Source: Streptomyces sp. LUP47B (lineage in GTDB: Bacteria; Actinomycetota; Actinomycetes; Streptomycetales; Streptomycetaceae). From it: a DNA stretch of 64,000 bases. This document shows, piece by piece, positions 1-8,214 of this stretch. The stretch covers positions 327,922 to 391,921 of the forward strand of contig NZ_MJAH01000003.1 of assembly GCF_001746295.1 (NCBI RefSeq), given 5' to 3'. Under the pieces are notes generated by a model. That model was given only the letters and a program-made list of their open reading frames with translations. It did not search any database and was not told the origin of the DNA. Position 1 is the stretch's first letter; every line of letters starts with the position of its first letter. Position numbers and translations under genes: made by a program.

Positions 1-618
1 TGCGTCAGGAAGGGGTCGTCGGGCGACCTCGTGGGCGTCGTCGGAGGGTACGCCCAGCATGCGCAGGACCATCTCGGCCAGGTTCACCGCGGCTTCGTCA
101 CCGTCCAGGTCGGGGCGGGCGAACCGCAGCTCCACCAGGGACAGCAGGGTTCCGCCCAGTGCGGAGAGGGCGACCGCGGGGTCGAGGGCGGTGAAGCGGC
201 CGGAGGCCATGCCGACTTCGAGGTCACGCAGTGCCCGCCGGACCAGGCCGTTGTCCGAGTGGAGGTGTCCGAGGCCGCGACGGCGCAGGACCTGCATCAG
301 CTCCGGGTGCGAGTCGGCCATACGGGCGCTGAGCCGGAAGCCCGCCGCGACGAGTTCGGCCGGGTCGTCGACGCCGGTCAGGCGCTCGTCGAAGCTCTGG
401 CCGAACTCCTCCAGGGCGTCCACCACGGCCGCCTCGAACAGCTCGGTCTTCGACTGGAAGTGGTTGTAGAAGGAGCCGAAGCCGACGTCGGCGCGCTCCG
501 CGATCGCCTGGATGCTGACGCCGGTGTCCCCGGTCTCGGCGAGTATCTGCCGGGCCGCGCGAATGAGGGTGCCACGGGTTTCGGCGCGGCGCCGCTCGAA
601 CCGGTTGCTGGGCGGGGT
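1..618 (-). pseudogene. TetR-family regulator, 5' end lost, continues past window start
   Basis: The minus-strand frame beginning near 618 reads as a TetR protein. A basic lead-in (FERRRAETR, 600 downward) is followed by a helix-turn-helix with the typical AIAERADVGFGSFYNHFQSK core, then an all-helical ligand domain that stays open to base 1. No ATG or GTG start exists in this frame upstream of the HTH. Going upstream, the frame runs straight into a truncated dehydrogenase read in another frame. I infer that a deletion removed the original start and promoter. The remaining protein would bind DNA if translated, but I see no means of initiation. The C-terminus lies outside the window. Confidence 0.75.
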
Positions 619-1088
619 CGGGCGATCTGGCTGTAGCCGATCAGCCCGAGGGTGGCTCCGTGCACGTCGAGTCCGAGGAAGGCGTCCATGCGGAAGGCGC
701 CCCATGCACCGCGGCGCAGCGCGTCAGTGGCGGCGGGCAGGCGACGTCGGGCCATAAGGATGAGCGCCATCGCGACGTCGGCGGTGGTGTCGGCGAGCAC
801 CTCAGGGGTGTGGGTGACGACGACGCCCCGTGCCGCCGCGGCTGCGACGTCGACACCGTCGTAGCCCATTGACGCGAGAGCGACGACCCGCAGGCCGGGC
901 CCCGCCGCGTCGAGCAGCGCCGCGTCGACGCGGTCGGCGCCCAGGACGAGCAGGCCCTCGCAGCCCCGGACCAGCCCGGCCAGCTCGGCGGCCGTCGGCG
1001 GTGCGGTTCCCGCCCAGGCGGTGACGTCACAGCGGGCGGAGAGGCGCTCGACGCCCTCTCCCGGAAGGCCGTTGCGGCTGGCCGCCAC
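619..1088 (-). pseudogene. D-isomer-specific 2-hydroxyacid dehydrogenase, N-terminal half only
   Basis: The first ~155 residues from a GTG at 1088 match the substrate-binding domain and the start of the NAD domain of hydroxypyruvate reductase/phosphoglycerate dehydrogenase-like enzymes. Visible are the inter-domain stretch GYDGVDVAAAAARGVVVTHT, the helix LADTTADVAMALILMARRR, and the beginning of the Rossmann motif (GATLGLIGYSQIAR). At about 618 the similarity stops and the frame continues into tetR sequence. The Rossmann glycine GxGxxG is incomplete (GYSQIA), and the catalytic Arg, Glu and His region is absent, so it cannot be active. A full-length relative sits at 4992-6083. Confidence 0.75.
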
Positions 1089-1176
1089 GCGGGGGGCGGC
1101 GGGAGGATGTGCCCGACATGCGGAACTCCGTTTCGGGTGGCGGGATCAGGAGCACGCGGGAGAAGGCGACGCGCCG

Positions 1177-2232
1177 TCAGAGCGATGTCGGCTCGCCGAA
1201 GTCGAGCAGCACCTTGCACGAGCGGGCGGGGTCGGCCGCGAGCTCGAACGCCTTCTGGGTGTCGGTTACCGGGACCACGGAAGTGACCACCGGCTCGACG
1301 GCCAGGCGGCCGTCGGACAGGGCGTGCAGGACCTCGGTGAGCTCGGTGTCGAAACGGAAGGAGCCGACGAGGCGCAGTTCCCGGGTGATCAGGGCGTTGG
1401 CCGCCACCGGAGTGTCCCCGGGCGGCAGCAGGCCGAGGCCCACCACGAGGCCTCCCCGGTCGACCCCGTACACGCAGGTGCGCAGGCCCGCGGGACTGCC
1501 CGAGGACTCGATGGCGATGTCCGCGGCGAGTTCCTCAAGGTGGTCGGCTCCGACGCCGACCCGTACGGCCGAGGTGGCCCCCACCTGCTTGGCCACGGCC
1601 AGCGGCGCTTCGTGCATGTCGGTCACGGTGATGTCGGTCGCGCCCGCGGCCCGCAGCGAGGCGACCACCAGACAACCGATGGGGCCCGCGCCGGTGACCA
1701 GCACTCGCTTCCCCCGTACGTCTCCGGCCTGCCGTACGGCGTGCCACGCGACCGCGGCGGGCTCGGCCACCGCGGCCAGCCGCAGATCCAGGCCCTCCGG
1801 CAGCGTGAGCACCCGTTCCGCGGGGACGACGAGGACGTCGGCGAAGCCGCCCTGTACATGGGGGTTCCTGGCGGCGCTGCCCAGATAGCCCGTGTCCAGG
1901 CATGTGTTGCGTCGACCCGCGTGGCACTGCCGGCACCGTCCGCAGGAATCCAGTGGGTGTACGGCCACCGGGGTCCCCGGCGGCGGCGCCTGGACGCCGG
2001 GACCCGCCTCGCGCACCCGGCCCACGATCTCGTGGCCGAGCACCAGTGGTTCGCGGAGCCGGAACTCCCCGACGGCTCCGTGGCGCCAGTAGTGCAGGTC
2101 GGAGCCGCAGATACCGCCGTACTGGACGTCGACCGCCACCTCGCCCGGGCCGGGCACCGGTACCGGACGCTCCTCCAGGCGGAGGTCTCCCGCACCATGC
2201 GCCACCACGGCTCGCATCGTCGCTGAGTCCAT
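1177..2232 (-). CDS. Zinc-dependent L-idonate 5-dehydrogenase-like
   Basis: Medium-chain zinc dehydrogenase of 351 aa, the normal length, starting at ATG 2232. Catalytic zinc ligands are Cys42 (ICGSDLHYW) and His66-Glu67 (LVLGHEIVG). The structural zinc knuckle is Cys97, Cys100, Cys103 and Cys111. The NAD site is VTGAGPIG. The CGSDLHYWRHGAVGEF stretch followed by GHE is characteristic of L-idonate 5-dehydrogenase (IdnD), which oxidises L-idonate to 5-keto-D-gluconate. It lies next to a gluconate 5-dehydrogenase-like SDR, the second enzyme of the idonate route, and that supports the call. The true substrate may be another polyol or sugar acid. It is the last intact gene of a minus-strand cassette that seems to start at 7039. 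Confidence 0.8.
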   Translation of the reverse strand: MDSATMRAVVAHGAGDLRLEERPVPVPGPGEVAVDVQYGGICGSDLHYWRHGAVGEFRLREPLVLGHEIVGRVREAGPGVQAPPPGTPVAVHPLDSCGRCRQCHAGRRNTCLDTGYLGSAARNPHVQGGFADVLVVPAERVLTLPEGLDLRLAAVAEPAAVAWHAVRQAGDVRGKRVLVTGAGPIGCLVVASLRAAGATDITVTDMHEAPLAVAKQVGATSAVRVGVGADHLEELAADIAIESSGSPAGLRTCVYGVDRGGLVVGLGLLPPGDTPVAANALITRELRLVGSFRFDTELTEVLHALSDGRLAVEPVVTSVVPVTDTQKAFELAADPARSCKVLLDFGEPTSL

Positions 2233-2329
2233 GTGCTCGTCCCGCTCTCTGCCGAACTCTTCGGCTGCTTCGGTTGGTTGCGTGTCTGCGTGCTGTGGCC
2301 GGCCGTGAGGGTCGTGGATCGCAGTGCGT

Positions 2330-3103
2330 TCAGACGACCGCGGTCAGTCCGCCGTCGACGGCGATGACCTGACCGTTGACGAAGTCCGACGCAGGGGCCG
2401 CGAGCCACACCAGCGTGCCGACCAGGTCCTCGACCGTGGCCCAGCGGCCGGCCGGGGTGCGGCCTCGGATCCAAGTGTCGAAGGCCGGGTCGTCCACCAG
2501 GGGCCTGGTCAGCTCCGTGACCACGTAGCCGGGGGCGAGTGCGTTGACGGTCAGTCCGGATCCGGCCCACTCCGCGCACATGCTGCGCGTCAGCATCGCC
2601 AGGCCCCCCTTGGAGGCCGCGTAAGCGGCGATGCCCGGCCGGGCGAGCCACGTCTGGACGGAGCAGATGTTGACGATCTTTCCGTGGCCGCGCTCGACCA
2701 TGGCGGCGGCCACCGTGCGGCCGACCAGGAAGGCGCTGGTGAGGTTGGTCTGCAGCAGCCGTTCGAAGTTCTCTGCCGAGACCTCCAGCAGCGGCTCGCG
2801 GTGCTGCACGCCGGTGTTGTTGACGAGGATGTCCACAGGGCCCAGGTCGTCCTCGATCTCCCGGACCGCGCGTCGTACGGCCGTCTCGTCGGTGACGTCG
2901 AAGGCCGCCGTGTGGACCTTGGCCCCGGTCTTCTCGGCCAGTTCCTGCCGCGCGCGCTCCAGCGCACCTACGTCGCGGCCGTTGAGGACGAGTTCGGCGC
3001 CCGCCTCGGCCAGTCCGGCGGCGAGGGCGGCTCCGATGCCTTTGCTGGAGCCGGTCACCAGGGCGCGGCGGCCGGTGAGGTCGAACAGTGCGGGAGCCTT
3101 CAC
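2330..3103 (-). CDS. Gluconate 5-dehydrogenase-like SDR
   Basis: Classical short-chain dehydrogenase of 257 aa. The cofactor motif TGSSKGIG is at residues 17-24, NNTG at 95-98 (Thr replaces the usual Ala), and catalytic Ser148 (NICS), Tyr161 and Lys165 (YAASK) are present. The C-terminal DFVNGQVIAVDGG is standard. Overall it resembles IdnO/Gno, which reduces 5-ketogluconate to D-gluconate. It starts at GTG 3103, overlapping the upstream gene's stop by GTGA, with GGAGG about 7 nt upstream, so translation is probably coupled. With the IdnD-like gene it would make a 5-keto sugar-acid oxidation/reduction pair. Confidence 0.8.
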   Translation of the reverse strand: MKAPALFDLTGRRALVTGSSKGIGAALAAGLAEAGAELVLNGRDVGALERARQELAEKTGAKVHTAAFDVTDETAVRRAVREIEDDLGPVDILVNNTGVQHREPLLEVSAENFERLLQTNLTSAFLVGRTVAAAMVERGHGKIVNICSVQTWLARPGIAAYAASKGGLAMLTRSMCAEWAGSGLTVNALAPGYVVTELTRPLVDDPAFDTWIRGRTPAGRWATVEDLVGTLVWLAAPASDFVNGQVIAVDGGLTAVV

Positions 3104-3984
3104 GGCCGTACCTCCAGAGGAGCGTAGTAGTGCATCAGCGCGGCGTTGTCGGCGTCGCCGTGGCCGGCGGCGGTGAGCCAGCGGTGCAGCTCGGCGACAG
3201 CGGTGGTGACGGGCATGGGCACGCCTGCGGAGCGTGCGTGGTCGCGCGCGGCGTCGAGATCCTTGACCATGTTGCTGATCCGTCCGGTGGGGGAGAGGTC
3301 GGCGTCGGCGAACTTCACGAAGAACTCTTGCAGGAGCGCGGAGTCGGCTCTGCCTCCGGTGAGCGCGGCGAGTACCTGCCGGGGCGGAAGGCCGGCCGCC
3401 CGCACCAGGGCGGCTGCCTCGGCGAGTGCGGCGAATCCGCAGCCGACCAGCACCTGGTTGACGGCCTTGACCAGCTGGCCGGCACCGGCGGGGCCGAGAT
3501 GCGTCAGCCGGGAGGCCAGCAACCCGAGGACGGGGAGGGCGCGTTCGACGTGCTCCGCTTCGCCGCCCAGCATCAGCGTCAGCTCACCGCGCTCGACGGC
3601 CGGTGCGCCGCCGGACAGCGGGGCGTCGACCCAGCCGGCGCCCAGTTTTGCGGCACGTTCGGCGAACTCGCGCGTGCGGCCGGGCTCGATGCTCGACATG
3701 TCGATCACCAGCACGCCGTCCGGTGCCCCGGTCAGGATCCCGCCCGGTCCGAAGACCGCCTGTTCCACGATCCGCGCGGTGTTGAGGGAGAGGAGCACCA
3801 CTCCCGAGGGGGAAAGCCGGTCCGGTGACTGCGCCGTGGCGGCCCCCTCCCGGGCGAGTTCGGCGACGGCCTCCGGCCTGATGTCGTAGACGCGCACCGC
3901 GTGCTCGCAGTCGAGCAGCCGTCGCGCGATGGCGGAGCCCATGACTCCGAGCCCGGCCACGCCGACCTCTGTATCTCCTGACAC
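3100..3984 (-). CDS. Beta-hydroxyacid dehydrogenase (6PGDH/HIBADH family), copy 1
   Basis: NAD(P)-binding protein of 294 aa. The Rossmann site is VGVAGLGVMGSAIARRL at the N-terminus, the substrate loop DAPLSGG follows, and the catalytic lysine lies in GAGQLVKAVNQ. I chose GTG 3984 because AGGAGG lies 4 nt before it. A longer reading to 4050 adds 22 residues that do not fit the family. Relatives oxidise or reduce 3-hydroxyacids such as tartronate semialdehyde, 3-hydroxyisobutyrate or L-threonate. The position in a sugar-acid cassette favours a polyhydroxy acid, but the substrate is not visible from sequence. It overlaps the SDR by GTGA. Confidence 0.85.
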   Translation of the reverse strand: MSGDTEVGVAGLGVMGSAIARRLLDCEHAVRVYDIRPEAVAELAREGAATAQSPDRLSPSGVVLLSLNTARIVEQAVFGPGGILTGAPDGVLVIDMSSIEPGRTREFAERAAKLGAGWVDAPLSGGAPAVERGELTLMLGGEAEHVERALPVLGLLASRLTHLGPAGAGQLVKAVNQVLVGCGFAALAEAAALVRAAGLPPRQVLAALTGGRADSALLQEFFVKFADADLSPTGRISNMVKDLDAARDHARSAGVPMPVTTAVAELHRWLTAAGHGDADNAALMHYYAPLEVRP

Positions 3985-4020
3985 CTGACCTCCTGAACGA
4001 TTGCCGACCAGTTCCTCCAC

Positions 4021-4050
4021 GCGTCCTAGGCCGACGATTCCCATCTGCAT
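4021..4050 (-). pseudogene. Ten-codon relic resembling a 6-phosphogluconate dehydrogenase start
   Basis: Immediately upstream of the gene starting at 3984, the minus strand reads MQMGIVGLGR from ATG 4050 and then departs from any family pattern. MQxGxVGLGxMG is the usual N-terminus of Gnd/GntZ-type 6-phosphogluconate dehydrogenases. The short stretch may be what is left of such a gene after an internal deletion. It is in frame with the downstream gene, so it could also be an unused N-terminal extension. Ten residues are too few for certainty. Confidence 0.35.
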
Positions 4051-4053
4051 TGC

Positions 4054-4995
4054 TCAGTCCTTCGAGGTGTGGTGCGGGCGGGAGGGACTGTTGTCCTCAC
4101 GCAACAGCCGGAGGACGACGCTGTTGTCCAGATCGCCGAGGCCTCGGTCGTCGATCGCCGCGTACAGGCGGGCGACGGAGGTGGACAGCGGCAGCTCGAC
4201 GTGCGCGTGCGCGGCACTGTCCAGCACGAAGCCGAGGTCCTTGTGGAGATAGCGGGCGGGGCCCGAGGGGGTGAAGTCGCTGTCGGCGAGGTGACGGCGC
4301 TTTTGCGCGAGCACCTCCGAGGAGGCGAGTCCGCCGGCCAGCACCTCCAGCAGGGCGGCCGGGTCGAGGCCACCGTGCTCGCCGAGTACGACGGCCTCGG
4401 CGAGCGCCACGAGGGTGCCGGCCACGACGAGTTGGTTGCAGGCCTTGGCGAGCGATCCGGCTCCGATGTCGCCCATGCGGCGGACGGTCGAGCCCATGGC
4501 GGTCAGGTACGGACGGACGCGGTCGACGGCGTACGGCGTTCCGCCCGCCATGATCGACAAGGTGGCGTCCTGGGCGCCTGTCACGCCACCGCTGACAGGA
4601 GCGTCGACGACGGTGACGCCGGAGGAACGCAGTTCCCGGGCCAGGGCACGTACGGCGACGGGGGAGACGGTACCCATGACGACGAGGGTGTCCATCGCCT
4701 CGCCCGGCGCGGCGGTGCCCAGGCCTGCGAGCAGTCCGTCCGGGCCGGCCGACACGTCCCGGACCTGAGGCAGATCGGGGAGCATGGTGATGACCGTACG
4801 GGCGCCGGCGGCGACGTCGGCGGGTTGGCCGGCCGCACGGCAGCCGGCGGCGACGGCGGCGTCGAGTGGGACGCGGCCCCGGGCCCACACGAGGACGTGG
4901 AAGCCGGCCTTCGCGAGGTTGGCCGCCATGGGAAGGCCCATCGCGCCGAGCCCCACGAAGCCGACCGTGCCGGGAGGCTGAGGCGGGGAGGTCAC
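4054..4995 (-). CDS. Beta-hydroxyacid dehydrogenase (6PGDH/HIBADH family), copy 2
   Basis: Protein of 313 aa from GTG 4995, overlapping the upstream gene's stop by GTGA. Domains in order are the Rossmann NAD(P) site VGFVGLGAMGLPMAANL (about residues 11-27), the substrate loop VDAPVSGGVTGA (about 125-136), and the catalytic helix GAGSLAKACNQL with the active-site lysine. It is clearly diverged from the neighbouring copy at 3100-3984, so the two are paralogues with probably different substrates rather than a recent duplication. Family members act on 2-methyl-3-hydroxy or polyhydroxy acids. An in-frame upstream extension towards 6000 is antisense-like sequence and is not part of the gene. Confidence 0.85.
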   Translation of the reverse strand: MTSPPQPPGTVGFVGLGAMGLPMAANLAKAGFHVLVWARGRVPLDAAVAAGCRAAGQPADVAAGARTVITMLPDLPQVRDVSAGPDGLLAGLGTAAPGEAMDTLVVMGTVSPVAVRALARELRSSGVTVVDAPVSGGVTGAQDATLSIMAGGTPYAVDRVRPYLTAMGSTVRRMGDIGAGSLAKACNQLVVAGTLVALAEAVVLGEHGGLDPAALLEVLAGGLASSEVLAQKRRHLADSDFTPSGPARYLHKDLGFVLDSAAHAHVELPLSTSVARLYAAIDDRGLGDLDNSVVLRLLREDNSPSRPHHTSKD

Positions 4996-6083
4996 GGACG
5001 GACCCCTGCCGGTGCGTGCTGCCCCGTGTCCGCCGCGAGGGCGCCCAGCCGTTCGGAGAGGTACGGGTGGCCGAGCACGTCCCGGTTGACGACGAACCGC
5101 GGCAGGCGGCCGGTCGCCACCTCCAGGACGGCCCGGACCGCGCTTCCGCCGTTGCCGGCGGACATCTCGTCGGTCCACGCGAGGCTGTGCGGACTGAGAA
5201 CGACGTTGTCCATGGAGAGCAGCGGGTTGTCGGCGCCGGGAGGCTCGGACTCGAACACGTCCAGTCCGGCGCCGCGGATGCGGCCGGCGCGCAGAGCGTC
5301 GATCAGTGCCGCCTCGTCCACGATCGGCCCGCGGGCGACGTTGAGGAGCACGGCCGAGGGCTTCATCAGGGCCAGTCGGCGGGCGTCCACGAGGTGATAC
5401 GTCTCCTCGGTCAGCACGCACATCACGATCACCGCGTCGGCCTCGGCCATCACGGTGTCGGCGTCGGTGAGACGCACGCCGAGTTCGCGGGCCGTTTCCG
5501 GCGGGCAGTAGGGGTCGTAGGCGATGACCTCGGTGTCGAACGGCCGCAGCAGACCGACCAGGTCGCGGGCGGTGTTGCCAAGCCCGAGCAGGCCGATCCG
5601 GCGGCCGGTGAGCCCGAGCCCCATCCATTGCTCGCGCTCGGACCAGCGTCCCTGACGCACCAGCCGGTCCTTGGCGGTGACGTTGTGCAGGACCGCCAGC
5701 AGCATGGTGAGGGCGGCGGTGGCGACCGGGCGTCTGGCGCCGTCGGGGGTGATGGTGACCAGGGCGCCGTGGCGCGTGCAGGCGTCGAGGTCGACGGCGT
5801 CGTAGCCGACGCCGAAGCGGGCGAAGAGAAGCGGGGGCCGCGTGACGCCGTCGAACGTGCGGGCGGTGACGGCGGGGCCGGCGAACAGGACGGCGTCCAG
5901 GCCGTCGATGTCCGGGGCGAGGAGTTCGCCGGTGTCCCGCGGGAGGTAGTGCCAGGGGATCCCGGCGGCGTCCAGCTCGCTGAGCCGGATGTCGCCCCAC
6001 ACGTTGTGTCCGTCCGCGTCGCGGAAGTCACGGCTGACCCCGACGGTGAACCGGCCCTCCGCCGGCTGGGAGCTCGTCATCAC
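4992..6083 (-). CDS. D-isomer-specific 2-hydroxyacid dehydrogenase
   Basis: Full-length 363-aa enzyme of the hydroxypyruvate reductase/phosphoglycerate dehydrogenase type. The inter-domain motif is GVGYDAVDLDACTRHGALVT, the Rossmann site is IGLLGLGNTARDL, and the catalytic Arg (NVARGPIVDE), Glu (GAGLDVFESEPP) and His (LSPHSLAW) are all present. It starts at GTG 6083, overlapping the previous stop by GTGA, with an ATG immediately after as alternative. Relatives interconvert 2-hydroxy and 2-keto acids. In this cassette it could reduce a 2-keto product such as hydroxypyruvate or a keto-aldonate, but that is inference. Confidence 0.88.
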   Translation of the reverse strand: MMTSSQPAEGRFTVGVSRDFRDADGHNVWGDIRLSELDAAGIPWHYLPRDTGELLAPDIDGLDAVLFAGPAVTARTFDGVTRPPLLFARFGVGYDAVDLDACTRHGALVTITPDGARRPVATAALTMLLAVLHNVTAKDRLVRQGRWSEREQWMGLGLTGRRIGLLGLGNTARDLVGLLRPFDTEVIAYDPYCPPETARELGVRLTDADTVMAEADAVIVMCVLTEETYHLVDARRLALMKPSAVLLNVARGPIVDEAALIDALRAGRIRGAGLDVFESEPPGADNPLLSMDNVVLSPHSLAWTDEMSAGNGGSAVRAVLEVATGRLPRFVVNRDVLGHPYLSERLGALAADTGQHAPAGVRP

Positions 6084-7039
6084 AGCACCGCGACCGGGTT
6101 GACGGGCGAGCCCGTGCCACCGGGGACGTTCAGTGGTGCCACGACCAGCAGGAACTCATAACGGCCTTCGGCTGCGCAGGCGGCGGACAACGCCTCCAGG
6201 TCGAGGTTGTCCAGCAGCGGTAGGCCCATGGCGGTGAGAGCGAGGGCGTGCACGGGGGAGTGCAGCCCGTCGACGGGGGAGGGGCGCACGTCGCTGTCGC
6301 CGTCGCCGCCCAGCAGGGAGATTCCGCGCTCGGCGAGGAGGGGTACGGCGTCCACGTGGAAGCCGGCACTGGCGTTGTCGGGGTTCCAGGCGCCGAGTTC
6401 CGCACGGCGTCGGAAGTGGCCGGAGCGCAGCAGCACCGCGTCGCCCTCGGCGATCGTCACGCCGAGCGCCTTCTCCGCGGCGAGCACGTCCTCGGCGTGC
6501 ACGGCGGTTCCCGGCTCGAGCCAGTCGGTGCCGAGGACGGCGGGCAGGTCGATCAGAACGCCCTTGGTGACGAGGGGCCCCAGGGCGGAGACCGCGCCGA
6601 AGTGGGCGCCGGCGGCGTCGACCACTTCGCGGGCCGCGCGGCCGTCGTAGAGCTGACCGCGGTACGCGATGTGGGAGAGCGCGTCGAGGTGGCTGACGCC
6701 CTTGCCGTGGTAGTCGACCGCGATGAAGTCCTTGTGGCAGGACGGCTCCGGGGCCTCGACGTCGCCGAGATCGGACATGTAATGCAGAGCGGGCTTGCCG
6801 TTGTCGGGGCCGGGAACCGTGTTCCAGGGCAGAGCCATGGGGACGGTGACGCCGCTGCGGACGAGGGCGGTGGCTCGCTGGACATGGGCGGGGGTGACCC
6901 GGTTCCACGCACCGCGGTCGGCGGGGGACCACGTGCCCCAGGTCCGAACGGAGTCGAAGAGGGAATCGAAGTCCTCGCGGGACAGGCGGGGGCCGTTGTC
7001 GGGCGGAGGTGGCGGGGAAGGGGGTGGGCTGCTGGTCAT
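6080..7039 (-). CDS. Cyclase-family metal hydrolase (kynurenine formamidase-like fold)
   Basis: Protein of 319 aa starting at ATG 7039. The Pro-rich N-terminal 13 residues are probably disordered. The metal-binding segment HGKGVSHLDALSHIAY matches the HxGTHxDxPxH signature of the cyclase family (PF04199), with Val-Ser in place of Gly-Thr and Ala-Leu-Ser in place of the usual spacing. The C-terminal GLHSPVHALALTAMGLPLLDNLDLEAL is also typical. Members hydrolyse amides, lactones or cyclic imides, or isomerise. In a sugar-acid cassette a lactonase role is conceivable. It is the first gene of the minus-strand operon and overlaps the next gene by GTGA. Confidence 0.8.
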   Translation of the reverse strand: MTSSPPPSPPPPPDNGPRLSREDFDSLFDSVRTWGTWSPADRGAWNRVTPAHVQRATALVRSGVTVPMALPWNTVPGPDNGKPALHYMSDLGDVEAPEPSCHKDFIAVDYHGKGVSHLDALSHIAYRGQLYDGRAAREVVDAAGAHFGAVSALGPLVTKGVLIDLPAVLGTDWLEPGTAVHAEDVLAAEKALGVTIAEGDAVLLRSGHFRRRAELGAWNPDNASAGFHVDAVPLLAERGISLLGGDGDSDVRPSPVDGLHSPVHALALTAMGLPLLDNLDLEALSAACAAEGRYEFLLVVAPLNVPGGTGSPVNPVAVL

Positions 7040-7146
7040 GAGCTGCTCAGCGCTCCAAGGCTCGGAGGGTGTCGTCGATCGGCCCGGAAGGCGCGCTACG
7101 GTCAGGAGACTCGGCGAATCTCGATGGCAAAGCGCACGGCGACGGC

Positions 7147-7194
7147 ATTGTCGTTCGGTGACAGACGAGAGACAATAACAACATGCTGAACGAC
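7147..7194. promoter_or_regulatory. Candidate IclR operator in divergent promoter region
   Basis: The 169-bp gap between the divergent cyclase and iclR genes holds nested inverted repeats: ATTGTC (7147-7152) with GACAAT (7171-7176), and GTCGTTC (7150-7156) with GAACGAC (7188-7194). IclR proteins usually bind short palindromes in the promoter they share with their target. The assignment to this regulator rests on position only. Confidence 0.4.
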
Positions 7195-7208
7195 GAACAG
7201 AATGATGG

Positions 7209-8015
7209 GTGGAAACGACGGTGAGCGCAAGCGACCCGGGAAGCCTCGTCCCGGCGGTGACCCGAGCGGTGGCGATTCTCGACGTCCTCGGCGAGGCGGA
7301 GGGCCGGCCGCTGTCGGTCAGTGACATCGCGCGCGCCCTGGGCCTGCCGAAGTCCTCGACGGGGAATCTCTGCGCCTCGCTGGAGGCGGCGGGCATGATC
7401 ACGCGCAATGGCACAGGCTTCGGCCTCGGGCGCAAGCTGGTGGAACTCGGTGGCCGCTACCTGTCCACGGTCGACCAGTTGCGCGACTTCTACGAGCTGT
7501 GCCGGCGCAGTGCGCACATCTCGCGGGAGACCGCCCGGGTGGCCGTTCTGGACGGTCTGGACGTTCTCTATCTGGCCCGTTACGACGGTACTCAGCCGTT
7601 GCGGCTCACCGCCAACATCGGCGACCGCTTCCCCGCCAACTGCACGGCGACCGGGAAGGCGATCCTGTCGACGCTGGATCCGGCGGTGGCCGAGGACCGG
7701 TTGCGCGGCCGCACCCTGCCCGCGCTCAGTGAGCGCTCCCTCACCTCGGTGCCCGCGCTGCTGGAGGACCTCGCGGCGACCCGGGAGCGCGGCTACGCGG
7801 TCGACGACGAGGAGGCCACCGCGGGCGTCCTGTGCCTGTCCGTGCCGGTCACCGGATTCCGCACCGACTCGGCCCCCTTCGCGATCAGCGTCACCGTGCT
7901 GAAGGCGCGACTCGACGACGACTTCCGTGAGGCGCTTCTGAAGGACCTGCGCGCCATCGCGGCAGGGCTGGAGAACCCCATGCTTCCGCGAGGGCTGACG
8001 GCGGGGGGCGGATGA
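7209..8015 (+). CDS. IclR-family transcriptional regulator
   Basis: 268 aa. The N-terminal winged HTH (about residues 15-75) reads LSVSDIARALGLPKSSTGNL. The C-terminal effector domain contains the family features NCTATGKAILS and GYAVDDEEATAGVLCLSVPV. The start is either GTG 7209 or GTG 7221; neither has a strong ribosome-binding site. Divergent from the dehydrogenase cassette and 200 nt upstream of the ABC importer, it probably controls both by sensing the imported sugar acid or an intermediate, as IclR proteins commonly do for catabolic operons. A strong hairpin follows the gene, so the transporter has its own promoter. Confidence 0.9.
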   Translation: METTVSASDPGSLVPAVTRAVAILDVLGEAEGRPLSVSDIARALGLPKSSTGNLCASLEAAGMITRNGTGFGLGRKLVELGGRYLSTVDQLRDFYELCRRSAHISRETARVAVLDGLDVLYLARYDGTQPLRLTANIGDRFPANCTATGKAILSTLDPAVAEDRLRGRTLPALSERSLTSVPALLEDLAATRERGYAVDDEEATAGVLCLSVPVTGFRTDSAPFAISVTVLKARLDDDFREALLKDLRAIAAGLENPMLPRGLTAGGG

Positions 8016-8065
8016 GGTGACATGGGCTGCCCGCTGGTGCGGGGGGCCCATGGCGATCGGGACAA

Positions 8066-8100
8066 CGGCGGCCGTACGGAACTTCTCCGTACCGCCGCCG
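8066..8100 (+). terminator. Hairpin after iclR
   Basis: The left arm CGGCGGCCGTACGGA (8066-8080) and right arm TCCGTACCGCCGCCG (8086-8100) pair almost completely around the loop ACTTC. It lies 50 nt past the iclR stop and before the transporter promoter. Confidence 0.7.
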
Positions 8101-8132
8101 TAACTTTGGAGCAATCTATGGCGACGGGAGTA

Positions 8133-8162
8133 TTGACCAGGATGCTGTAACGAGTTCAGGAT
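8133..8162 (+). promoter_or_regulatory. Candidate housekeeping promoter for the ABC importer
   Basis: TTGACC (8133-8138) and CAGGAT (8157-8162) are separated by 18 bp and lie about 50 nt ahead of the chosen ATPase start. This matches the HrdB-type consensus of Streptomyces at 4 or 5 of 6 positions in each box. Confidence 0.5.
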
Positions 8163-8214
8163 TCTGGTCGAGCCGTTGGATCGGTCCTCGGCCTGCAAAT
8201 CCCCGGAGAAGTCC

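Noticed and set aside
4996..6000. N-terminal extension of the beta-hydroxyacid dehydrogenase gene to 648 aa
   Set aside because: The extra residues are Arg/Pro-rich shadow of the 2-hydroxyacid dehydrogenase gene. The GTG at 4995 with a GTGA overlap explains the start.
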